Below are positions 55,340 through 64,000 of a DNA stretch of 64,000 nucleotides, one piece after another. Source of the stretch: Trissonchulus latispiculum (taxonomy: Eukaryota > Nematoda > Enoplea > Enoplida > Ironidae). Below the pieces are notes generated by a model. That model searched no databases, had not been told where the DNA came from, and saw nothing but the letters and a program-made list of their open reading frames with translations. The stretch spans positions 16,132 to 80,131 of the forward strand of contig JASAND010021201.1 in NCBI GenBank assembly GCA_030248195.1, in the 5' to 3' direction. Position numbers and translations under genes: made by a program. Position 1 is the stretch's first letter, and each line of letters starts with the position of its first letter.

Positions 55340-56446
55340 TTGCCTCGTATGTTTGTGCGGCTGATTATGTCACAGAAAACCGTCTTTCAGGACCGACTGA
55401 AGTTCCGCGGCAGCAAACCCGCGCTTCCCCCGAGGGGAGGTAAAGGTGTAGCGTTGGCTCCTCCTGGGGACGCCCCTTCTTCGGGAGGTTCTCCCTCAGT
55501 ACAGCAAGATTTTGTCGCGGGCCCTCCTTCGGCGCCTGCCCAGCCGTATCAGGCTTGTGAACAGTCACCACCTCCCCCTCCACCTTGTCAACCAAATTCA
55601 TATTCACCTCCTCCATCAAAATTTTCTGGGTCACCTTCATCCGTGGGTGCCCATTTAAATTATTCAGTCAATAACGTGTTGAAAAAATCGGGAATTCCAA
55701 AAAGCCCTCGACACCAAACCCCTACTACTATGGAAGCTACTGATATTTCAGTTCCAAAATTTGACACGGGTCTTTTTCGTTACTATCTAGAAGTTTTACG
55801 GGATGTCCCCCGTTATGACCCGAAATACGCATATTTTGAAGACTGGTTACCCCAACTCGCGTCGGCAGTGGCAGTTCATGCAGTCCCTCAGGACCAGTGG
55901 GGACGCCTCCTTAGGAACAAATTAAGAGGGAAAGCTCAAATTTTTGCTTCTCGCTGTAGCCCACAGGTCGTCGAGTCCTATTCAGGATTTTTGGATTTAA
56001 TCAAATCGCAATTTTCAAAACCACAACTCTCGTTGCGGGAGCGGCTTTCGGCTTTTGCACACCGAAAGCAGCATCACAACGAATCGGTTCGCCATTATAT
56101 TTCTGAATTACAAGCGATGGCCCTCGACCTGTGGGACACACAGGAGAAGCGTGAACAAGAATGTGTTCAGCAACTTTTTGCCGGGGTGCACGATAAATTT
56201 GCTTCTGCTTTAGCTTCTCTTTTTTTACATCAGCGTCCCACTATGCAAGATGTTCGTCGTATCATTGATCGTTTAGAGTCTCGGGAGGCCCGCCCACTGG
56301 AGGGAGACACTCTCTCCTATGACCTGCCAGTCTATTACGTCGAAGACGGGGGTACCGACAAAAAAGCCAGTCCTCAAAAACCTCAGATTCTACTTCCCAG
56401 TCTAATTTGGAGGTGGCAGCTGCTCGCCTGGGTTTTCGTGAATTAA
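55340..56446 (+). pseudogene. gag: gag capsid region (Ty3/gypsy retrotransposon Gag)
   Basis: A 368-codon open stretch. After a proline-rich first 100 residues, residues about 148-313 have the helical pattern of the Ty3/gypsy Gag capsid domain: FEDWLPQLASAV..., WGRLLRNKLRGKAQ, a YSGFLDLIKSQF helix, SLRERLSAFAHRKQHHNESV, YISELQAMALDLW and ECVQQLFAGV. The chosen start is only the first Met of this frame; the real frame enters from upstream by a frame change. The next part (zinc knuckle) is in another frame, so the polyprotein is broken. It would form the particle shell of the retrotransposon. Confidence 0.75.
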
Positions 56447-57189
56447 AAGACTGGTTCGAACAGCACCTCCAGGAAGCCCTGAATAAGTGGGATGAAGAAA
56501 AACAGAAAAAGCTCCCTTGCAAATACTGTAAAAAACGCGGTCACGCACCGGAAAATTGTTGGGAACGCTACCCCTCAAAGGCCCCCCCTCAAATTATAAA
56601 AACCGTCATCCACCTGAGAGGGTTGATCACGTGGCCCATTCATCAAATACGTACCCTGTTCAATATTCTGGATTACCGGTATATCAGCAACAATATTCCC
56701 CCACAAGTTATGCCCCTACCCCTCTTTTGTCACAGTATGTCACCTACCAATTTGACCCCAGTTCAACTTTCTGCTTCTGCTCCTGTCTTTCCACCCCCAT
56801 CAAACTTGGGAACTCAGAGTGGCTATGTCGGAGGACAAAATTCTCAGCCAAGGCCAATTTCAGCTCCGGCCACTACAATCCCGGCCCCATACCAACGTAC
56901 AGTACATATGCAAAATGCAGGTGTTCCGGAACTCTCTCAAAATTTTGTACGAGCCTCGAATTCGGGGGTTTCAGCTCCTGCTGCACCTTCTTCTCCTAAG
57001 AGGGCGCCTCCGGCTTCACATGGAGTTACTGCCGAGCAGGTTGATCAAATTCTGACTCAATTTCAAGTCGGGGTGGTTTCTGATCTGGCTGGTGGTGAAG
57101 CTTCAAAGGGGGGGGGGTGGACCCTACCGTATTTGGCTCCGACCCGCCTGAGTCACTCGCTTCATCAAATTCTCCACAATTTGATTTAA
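56407..57189 (+). pseudogene. gag: gag nucleocapsid region with CCHC zinc knuckle
   Basis: It overlaps the end of the capsid frame by 40 bases in another frame. A basic, acidic-mixed helix (WFEQHLQEALNKWDEEK) is followed by CKYCKKRGHAPENC, a complete CX2CX4HX4C zinc knuckle at residues 38-51, the nucleic-acid-binding signature of Gag. Then comes a long Pro/Ser/Gln-rich stretch. It continues after another frame change into 57117-57629. Broken like the rest of the element. Confidence 0.8.
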
Positions 57190-57629
57190 CTATGATGGAG
57201 GCCCAATTGTCAAATGTTTTTTCAAAAGTGGTTCATAATTTTACTACCTTGTGGGCTATACAAAGGGATACTTTTGAATTTATGCAACAATATTATCATG
57301 CTCTCTTAAATCAAATGCAGGAAATGTCAACTTTATTGAAGTGCCTATGTCCAAATCAGTCGGAATACAACTCTATTTCATTTGTCGAAGAAAAACAGTC
57401 ACCTCCCTCATGGACGGCGGGGTTTTCTCCCATACTCGGGGGTGCGACTGCCCCTTGCTGCCACCGGCCCGAATATGTTTCTGTAGGGACAGAAACTGAG
57501 GAACCTGTCAGTCCAATGGCACCGCAGGAGCCAGAAAAACCTCACCTGGAAGATTTGACATCAGATGCAGTAACGCCGGGAGGGCCCGCCGAAATTGAAT
57601 CCGAGCCAGTACCGGTATCAGCAGCATAG
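57117..57629 (+). pseudogene. gag/pro linker region
   Basis: 170 codons in the third frame. They contain a helical part (QLSNVFSKVVHNFTTLW..., YYHALLNQMQEMSTLL) and then an acidic Glu/Pro-rich tail ending just before the protease. It probably belongs to the same original frame as the zinc knuckle region, separated by an indel at the G-run near 57110. No known domain. Confidence 0.5.
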
Positions 57630-58266
57630 CAGCAGACAGTATCCCAGCCATAGTCGTCACCTCCGGGGGGACCAAAATTTTGGCTATTATTGATTCCGGA
57701 GCAACAATATCCATTGTCAGTCCCCGGACAGTTAAGAGAATATTGAAGGGGGCGCCAACGTTATATTTCAAAAACCGGACCCCATCGCCGCAGTGGCATC
57801 TAACGACACGCCATTAAAAATTTCTGCTAAAGTTTTTATAATTTTCACGGTGGGGCGTAAAGAATATGGGTGGTCTTTTCATATGGTCCCTGAATTTTCT
57901 CGTGAAATCTTAATAGGAACCGACTTCGTGAAACGTTTTCACTGGGATTTGTTATTCTCTACTAATGAAGTAAACATGCAAGGAATACACCATCCATTAT
58001 TGTCATCAGCCGAAATTCGCTCGGAATTCATAGCAAATTTTTGTGCCGACGCGCCTGCGGTGATGTATACAAGTGTGGGGATACTTCCATCCTTGGGGGT
58101 TCGGCCCCCACCTCCCTTGCTGTCCGGGGTCCAAAAAGAAGGCCTGCATCTTGAAATTTCAAAAGAGGGGGTAGACACCCCTCCATTAACTCCCACAACT
58201 CATAGTCATTTAGTCCAACCCTCCCTGTCCCAAGTTAATTTTCGAAAGAGGGGTAAACCCCGATGA
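57630..58266 (+). pseudogene. pro: Retroviral-type aspartic protease region
   Basis: LAIIDSGATISIV at about 57680-57715 carries the D-S/T-G-A active-site motif of pepsin-like retroelement proteases. ILIGTDFVKRFHWDL at about 57907-57951 matches the I-L/I-G-x-D-F element near the family's C-terminal end. The two halves lie in different frames, with a one-base change near 57780. The frame ends at 58264-58266 with no reverse transcriptase after it, unlike autonomous Ty3/gypsy elements. Its second half lies inside the giant inverted repeat and is therefore also present, inverted, near 63660-64000. Confidence 0.75.
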
Positions 58267-59886
58267 TTAATATGTCGTTTGCTTGGCCCGGTTAATTTAT
58301 TGAAAGTCCTTTTTCAAAATTTTTTCATCAAAGAAATTCTTCAAAGCGTTTTCTTTTACTTTTCCTTTGATTCAAATTTATAGGATTTATATTTCAATCC
58401 GATTTAAACAATCTTCCTTAAAATTTCTAAAATGTACTCTCTCGTACTTAGGTACGTACACATCTCCAGTGTTTCTATATTTTGTATTTTATATCCCTAG
58501 TACTATTGCCTCTTATTAGTTTTAGGTTTATAGGTTTTGCTACACATTTTAAACCGGCACTTTATATTTTCAACTTCACACTTTCACTGTAGATGTTTTA
58601 TACTCATTTCATGCACAGCTGCCTGGTCGCAGTTTCACATCACACATGAAAAAATTTCACTTTTGATTTAATTTCAGGTACAAGTTTCCTCCGCCATTGA
58701 TCCAGTTGTTTCCAGCGGATTATGGTTGGCAGCCTTCGGGGTCAGGAAGTTCATAGAAAATCACCTGGATCTACATAAGTTTTCAAATATTGTTGGTAAG
58801 AATTTTTGAATTGTTTCTATGCTTGGCTGGGGCGCTACGGGTTGGCTGCAGACGGCCCAAGCGTTTTTGTGCCGGGCATACGTAAAATTTGATTATTCCA
58901 CTTTTGTACACTTTTTTATTTTTGTGAGCAGTATCCTGGAAACGTGTGGCGAATTTGCAAACAAATTTTCAAATTTGTTTTTTTTTCAAAAAAGGGATTG
59001 ATTTGAAAAATTTACTCCAATCACAATTGAAGGGGAGATTTTGCATGGTAGTTGAACAGCTGAACGCTGTGGGGGCCCACTTAGATGTTCATTGTTACCA
59101 ATTCTTTGTCTCTAAAAAGGTTTAAAATTTTGTGCCGAGGTCGGCACAGTCGAAAATGAAACTGAACTGGGGTGGTTACAACTTAGGAAGGAAGCCAGGA
59201 AGGATAGGCAGGATAAGCATAGGCAGGAAGCCCTATCCATGCCATTTTTAAAAATTGCAATGTGAACAATTAGAGGTATCAGTATTAGATCACTATCAGT
59301 ATCACTTAGACTAAGTAACTGTAACTGTAAGTAATTGTAACTCTTTCTGATCAAATTATCTTTATCTCTGATTTATTGGATCAAAATCATTGTCTTTCTC
59401 TATTGGATGCAAAATGCAAACTTGATTCTTCTCATTCATTTGAATTGCAATTTTAAATACTTTCAGGATAAAATGTATTTGTTTGAATTTATTTTTTTAT
59501 TTGGTTGGTTGTCTCATATTTTGTATTTTATCATGTCTGTTTTGTTTTTTTGCTTTTATCTGTCTGTAGGCAATAGTACTGGGGTATCTAAAACACCGTG
59601 CCGTACTCGGCGGGTCCGTGGTTGCTCGCCGCCTGCGCTTCCCCCGTAGGGGAGGTAACGGTGGGCGGTCAACCCTGGACCGGCATTCTTGACTCTTGAG
59701 TATTATTTTCCGTTTTCTCTGATTTGGCGTCTCCTGCGGTGCCTGCGTTTCCCCCGCAGGGGAGATAACAGTTCGACGGTTTCTGCCTCCCCTCTCTAAA
59801 TTAATCGGGCCTTATATGTATGTACTGCGGGCTTTTGCCCAATTATTTTTGTTTGCTATTGTTAGGCATCATGCTTATATGCTTAT
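58267..59886 (+). other. Non-coding 3' tail of the gag-pro element
   Basis: T-rich sequence with no reverse transcriptase, RNase H or integrase in any frame. CCCCCGTAGGGGAG and CCCCCGCAGGGGAG hairpins occur at about 59640-59655 and 59752-59766, each following TGCGCTTC/TGCGTTTC. These paired hairpins recur inverted in the other arm (near 62190 and 62300). Confidence 0.6.

Positions 59887-59948
<62 letters not shown>
59887..59948. repeat. (AT)n microsatellite in left arm
   Basis: About 30 AT units. The partner tract in the right arm is at 61998-62056. Confidence 0.95.
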
Positions 59949-59951
<3 letters not shown>

Positions 59952-60689
59952 GTACGTTATTCCATTTTTATTGTTTGTGTTTGTTCTGTTTTATAATTAC
60001 TGCCCCCTTCCTTCCCCCCTGTCCCTCTTGACGCCGAGTGTTCCCCTGTTATACTGTTTGTTTGGTTGCTATTGTATTTTCCTCATGTGTGATACGGGTC
60101 GGCCCCTATGATTCCATCTGGTGCTTGGAAGGGCCTGGTTCGGTGTTCGGAAGGCTGGCGGTGTTGGCTTGGTTGAGCGGGCGCTTGATGCCGAGGGGCA
60201 TCCACCCAGTGGTCCGGAGGTTCTGGTCCGGTGATTTGGTCTGGGATTTTTCCCAAGGTGATTTGGAACCGAAAATCTTTTCCTGCAGCCTGGAGCCACC
60301 TATGATTATTTTGAACTGTTTAAGTCAATTTTTGTGATGATTGTTGTGAACCCGGTTGTGTGTCCCCTTACCTCGTCCGTCCCTCCTCCCCCTTTTCCCC
60401 TTCTTTTGCTAATTGTCTTTTCACTGTCTATATCTTATTTGTCCTCTACTGATTTAGCGTTAACCTTGTATGGGTGGGGTCTTTGGTCATTGTTTGGGGT
60501 TTCTTCTCCGGGGGTAAATCTTCTTAAATTAATTTCTAAATTTCGCTTTCCTGTTTCTATTTTTCCGAGATTCTATTTCCGGGTGGAGTGGATCCCTCTA
60601 GCTCAGTTTGTCTGTTCTATTTTTGCTGTATGTTATTCTATTTTTTCTAATCTTTTCGGGTCTTTTGTTTTCTCTTAACACGGAGTTTG

Positions 60690-61256
60690 TTTCACTTTCC
60701 TTTGCTAAAAATTGTCACGGGTTTGCTTTTATTTCAAAATCTTCTACGTTATACTGCCATTGTGTTGTCTTATTCTTTGCCATGTCTAGTATTTTGAGCA
60801 GCTATGCCAACTTTGCTTTATTTTTGTGCTTTATAATTTGGTGACATTTATTAAAGATTCTATTATATTTCTATATGTTGGGGTAGGCAGGCACTCAGGG
60901 AGAGACCCCTTTTTTGAGTTCGAAATACTCTCTTTTTGCTATATCTCGCTCCTTTGGAGCACATGAAATTGAGTCTCTCCTCGAGTTTTGCTGCCTTCCC
61001 TCGACAAGATTTGGCTTTATACAGTTGCATTTCTCTTCTCCCCTGTCATAACTAAATATATATCTTCTAATGTAAAATTGATTTTTCTTTGTATCTATCT
61101 TTCGAGCGCTTCAGTTGGCACTCACTTTTGATGATTATACCACCTTTACAGTTCATATTATTGTAATTTTATATTTTCGGATTATTTCCTGTTTTGTAAT
61201 GTGCGCTCTGGTCGCGGCTGAAGGGTTTGTCCCAATTTTTTGTACTTATGTGTCGG
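60690..61256. other. Spacer of the giant inverted repeat, 567 bp
   Basis: Unique sequence between the arms. It contains CTCAGGGAGAGAC at about 60894 and GTCTCTCCTCGAG at about 60975, a loose internal inverted repeat. No gene. Confidence 0.8.
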
Positions 61257-61996
61257 CAAAGTCCGTGTTAAGAGAAAACAAAAGACCCGAAAGATTAGAA
61301 AAAATAGAATAACATACAGCAAAAATAGAACAGACAAACTGAGCTAGAGGGATCCACTCCACCCGGAAATAGAATCTCGGAAAAATAGAAACAGGAAAGC
61401 GAAATTTAGAAATTAATTTAAGAAGATTTACCCCCGGAGAAGAAACCCCAAACAATGACCAAAGACCCCACCCATACAAGGTTAACGCTAAATCAGTAGA
61501 GGACAAATAAGATATAGACAGTGAAAAGACAATTAGCAAAAGAAGGGGAAAAGGGGGAGGAGGGACGGACGAGGTAAGGGGACACACAACCGGGTTCACA
61601 ACAATCATCACAAAAATTGACTTAAACAGTTCAAAATAATCATAGGTGGCTCCAGGCTGCAGGAAAAGATTTTCGGTTCCAAATCACCTTGGGAAAAATC
61701 CCAGACCAAATCACCGGACCAGAACCTCCGGACCACTGGGTGGATGCCCCTCGGCATCAAGCGCCCGCTCAACCAAGCCAACACCGCCAGCCTTCCGAAC
61801 ACCGAACCAGGCCCTTCCAAGCACCAGATTGAATCATAGGGGCCGAGCCGTATCACACATGGGGAAAATACAATAGCAACCAGGAACAAACAGTATAACA
61901 GGGGAACACTCGGCGTCAAGAGGGACAGGGGGGAAGGAAGGGGACAGTAATTATAAAACAGAACAAACACAAACAATAAAAATGGAATAACGTACA

Positions 61997-61997
<1 letters not shown>

Positions 61998-62056
<59 letters not shown>
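61998..62056. repeat. (AT)n microsatellite in right arm
   Basis: Counterpart of 59887-59948, of similar length. Confidence 0.95.
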
Positions 62057-62059
<3 letters not shown>

Positions 62060-63661
62060 TAAGCATGTAGGCATGATGCCTACCAATAATAAACAAAAAT
62101 AATTGGGCAAAAGCCCGCAGTACATATATATGAGGCCCGATTAATTTAGAGAGGGTAGGCAGAAACCGGCGGAACCGTTATCTCCCCTACGGGGGAAACG
62201 CAGGCACCGCAGCAGACGCCAAATCAGAAAAAACGGAAAATAATACTCAGGAATCAAGAATGCCGGTCCGGGGTTGACCGCCCACCGTTACCTCCCCTAC
62301 GGGGGAAGCGCAGGCGGGCAGAGCAACCGCGAACCCGCCGATACGGCACGGTGTTTTAGATACCCCAGTACTATTGCCTACAGACAGATAAAAGCAAAAA
62401 AACAAAACAGACATGATAAAATACAAAATATGAGACAACCAACCAAATAAAAAAATAAATTCAAACAAATACATTTTATCCTGAAAGTATTTAAAATTGC
62501 AATTCAAATGAATGAGAAGAATCAAGTTTGCATTTTGCATCCAATAGAGAAAGACAATGATTTTGATCCAATAAATCAGAGATAAAGATAATTTGATCAG
62601 AAAGAGTTACAATTACTTACAGTTACAGTTACTTAGTCTAAGTGATACTGATAGTGATCTAATACTGATACCTCTAATTGTTCACATTGCAATTTTTAAA
62701 AATGGGGCATGGATAGGGCTTCCTGCCTATGCTTATCCTGCCTATCCTTCCTGCTTCCTTCCTAAGTTGTAACCACCCCAGTTCAGTTTCATTTTCGACT
62801 GCTTCCCGACCTCGGCTTACAAAGTTCAAACTTTTTAGAAGCAAAAGAATTGGTAACAATGAACATCTAGTGGTAGCGTTCAGCTGTTCAACTGTGAAAA
62901 TCTCCCCTTCAATTGTGATTGGAGTAAATTTTTCAAATCAATCCCTTTTTTGAAAAAAAAACAAATTTGAAAATTTGTTTGCAAATTCGCCACACGTTTC
63001 CAGGATACTGCTCACAAAAATAAAAAAGTGTACAAAAGTGGAATAATCAAATTTTACGTATACCCAGCACAAAAACGCTTGGGCCGTCTGCAGCCAACCC
63101 GTAGCACCCGTAGCCAAGCATAGAAACAATTCAAAAATTCTTACCAACAATATTTGAAAACTTATGTGGATCCAGATGTGATTTTCTATGAACTTCCTGA
63201 CCCCGAAGACTGCCAACCATTATCCGCTGGAAACAAGTGGATCAATGACGGAGGAAACTTGTACCTGAAATTAAATCAAAAGTGAAATTGTTTCATGTGT
63301 GATGTGAAACTGCGACCAGGCAGCTGTGCATGAAATGAGGATAAAACATCTACAGTGAAAGTGTGAAGTTGAAAATATAAAGTGCCGGTTTAAAATGTGT
63401 AGCTAAACCTATAAACCTAAAACTAATAAGAGGCAATAATACTAGGGATATAAAATACAAAATATAGAAATACCGGAGATATGTGCGTACACATAAGTAC
63501 TAGAGAGTACATTTTACTGAAAATTTTAAGGAAGATTGTTTAAATCGGATTGAAATATAAATCCTATCGATTTGAATCAAAGGAAAAGTAAAAATGAAAA
63601 CGCTTTGAAGAATTTCTTTGATGAAAAAATTTTTAAAGAGACTTTCAATAAATTAACCGGG

Positions 63662-64000
63662 CCAAGCAAACGACATATTAATCATCAGGGTTTACCCCTC
63701 TATCGAAAATTAACTTGGGACAGGGAGGGTTGGACCCCATTACTATGAATTGTGGGGGTTAATGGAGGGGTGTCTACCCCCTCTTTTGAAATTTCAAGAT
63801 GCAGGCCTTCTTTTGGACCCCGGACAGCAAGGGAGGTGGGGCCGAACGGCCCCAAGGACGGAAGTTATCCCCACACTCGCGCCATCACCGCAGGCGCGTC
63901 GGCACAAAAATTTGCTATGAATTCCGAGCGAATTTCGGCTGATGACAATAATGGATGGTGTATTCCTTGCATGTTTACTTCATTAGAGCAATACGTAACT
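63662..64000 (-). pseudogene. pro: Second, inverted copy of the protease region (partial)
   Basis: Inverse-strand sequence corresponding to the end of the protease frame, with the same stop region (CATATTAATCATCAGG near 63675). It differs from the left copy by several substitutions and by indels that change the frame, for example around 63720-63760 and 63840-63890. The arm continues beyond the window. Confidence 0.7.

Larger units (their letters stand above)
57945..60689 (+). repeat. Giant inverted repeat, left arm
   Basis: This stretch is matched by the reverse complement of 61257-64000, the window end, so the full arm may be longer. By eye, the outer part differs at several percent of positions with small indels. 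The inner part (about 60130-60689) is nearly identical to its partner, with one missing T in a T run and very few substitutions. It covers the end of the protease and a 2.4-kb non-coding tail. Frames such as 60334-60678 are open in both arms because the arms are nearly identical there; they show no domain. Confidence 0.92.
61257..64000 (-). repeat. Giant inverted repeat, right arm (runs off window)
   Basis: Reverse complement of the left arm. It begins CAAAGTCCGTG at 61257, pairing with CACGGAGTTTG ending at 60689. It reaches the last base of the window while still matching protease sequence, so a second, inverted gag-pro copy probably continues outside. Scattered substitutions and indels against the left arm, for example around 62330 and 63110, argue against a simple read fold-back artefact. 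Confidence 0.92.

Noticed and set aside
51660..60690. 3' LTR or reverse transcriptase inside the palindrome arm
   Set aside because: I compared the putative 5' LTR with the tail and spacer by eye and found no match, and no YxDD-like polymerase motif in any supplied frame.
60069..61876. 76-codon antisense frames in both palindrome arms (60069-60299 and 61646-61876)
   Set aside because: They are the complement of other open frames in nearly identical arms; no domain, and openness is explained by the recent identity of the arms.
57945..64000. Palindrome as a simple sequencing fold-back artefact
   Set aside because: Arms differ by scattered substitutions and indels in their outer parts, which a fold-back of one molecule would not show; only the inner part remains open to doubt.

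Overview
This is repeat-rich, AT-biased eukaryotic DNA. No operons, ribosome binding sites or prokaryotic genes are visible. The recognisable genes are intron-poor seven-transmembrane receptors of the rhodopsin-like type. By motif they sit closest to nematode Srsx-type chemoreceptors: LDR at the end of TM3, and an NNASNG..Y.WRS..Y block in TM7. That points to an invertebrate, most likely a nematode, but no conserved housekeeping gene is present to confirm it.

Layout. 0-8 kb is almost all transposon remains: two nested hAT-like elements at 549-2582, a MITE at 3884-4252, and a foldback element at 7183-7586. One candidate first coding exon of a mitochondrially targeted protein lies at 4669-4857 (minus). 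8-48 kb is a receptor cluster. It holds a broken copy at 8113-9244 (+), intact genes at 15229-16137 (-), 26132-27022 (+), 28387-29283 (-), 32367-33296 (-) and 40561-41475 (-), and a more distant receptor at 47506-48489 (-) with one in-frame TAA. The first two are halves of an inverted duplication of about 2.2 kb. Every receptor has a splice-acceptor-like AG 1-34 nt before its ATG, so each reads as one coding exon behind a non-coding exon or a trans-spliced leader. Between the receptors lie a hAT-like element, a solo LTR candidate, several MITEs, a tRNA-related SINE, a degraded MAPEG-like gene and tandem hairpin repeats.

51.6-64 kb is a Ty3/gypsy-type LTR retrotransposon remnant. It has a putative LTR and primer-binding site, a gag split by a GGGCC-rich hAT-like element and by frameshifts, a capsid region, a CCHC zinc knuckle and an aspartic protease. 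No reverse transcriptase, RNase H or integrase follows. The protease and the non-coding tail form one arm of a giant inverted repeat (about 57.95-60.69 kb against 61.26-64.0 kb, spacer about 567 bp). The second arm runs off the window. Its arms differ by several percent outside but are almost identical near the centre.

The receptors probably act as separate sensory receptors in a birth-and-death cluster. The mobile elements account for most of the remaining structure. I found no RNA gene beyond the SINE head, no CRISPR array and no clearly new enzymatic system. The most unusual items are the GGGCC-array hAT family, the polymerase-less gag-protease palindrome and the uniform receptor exon structure.
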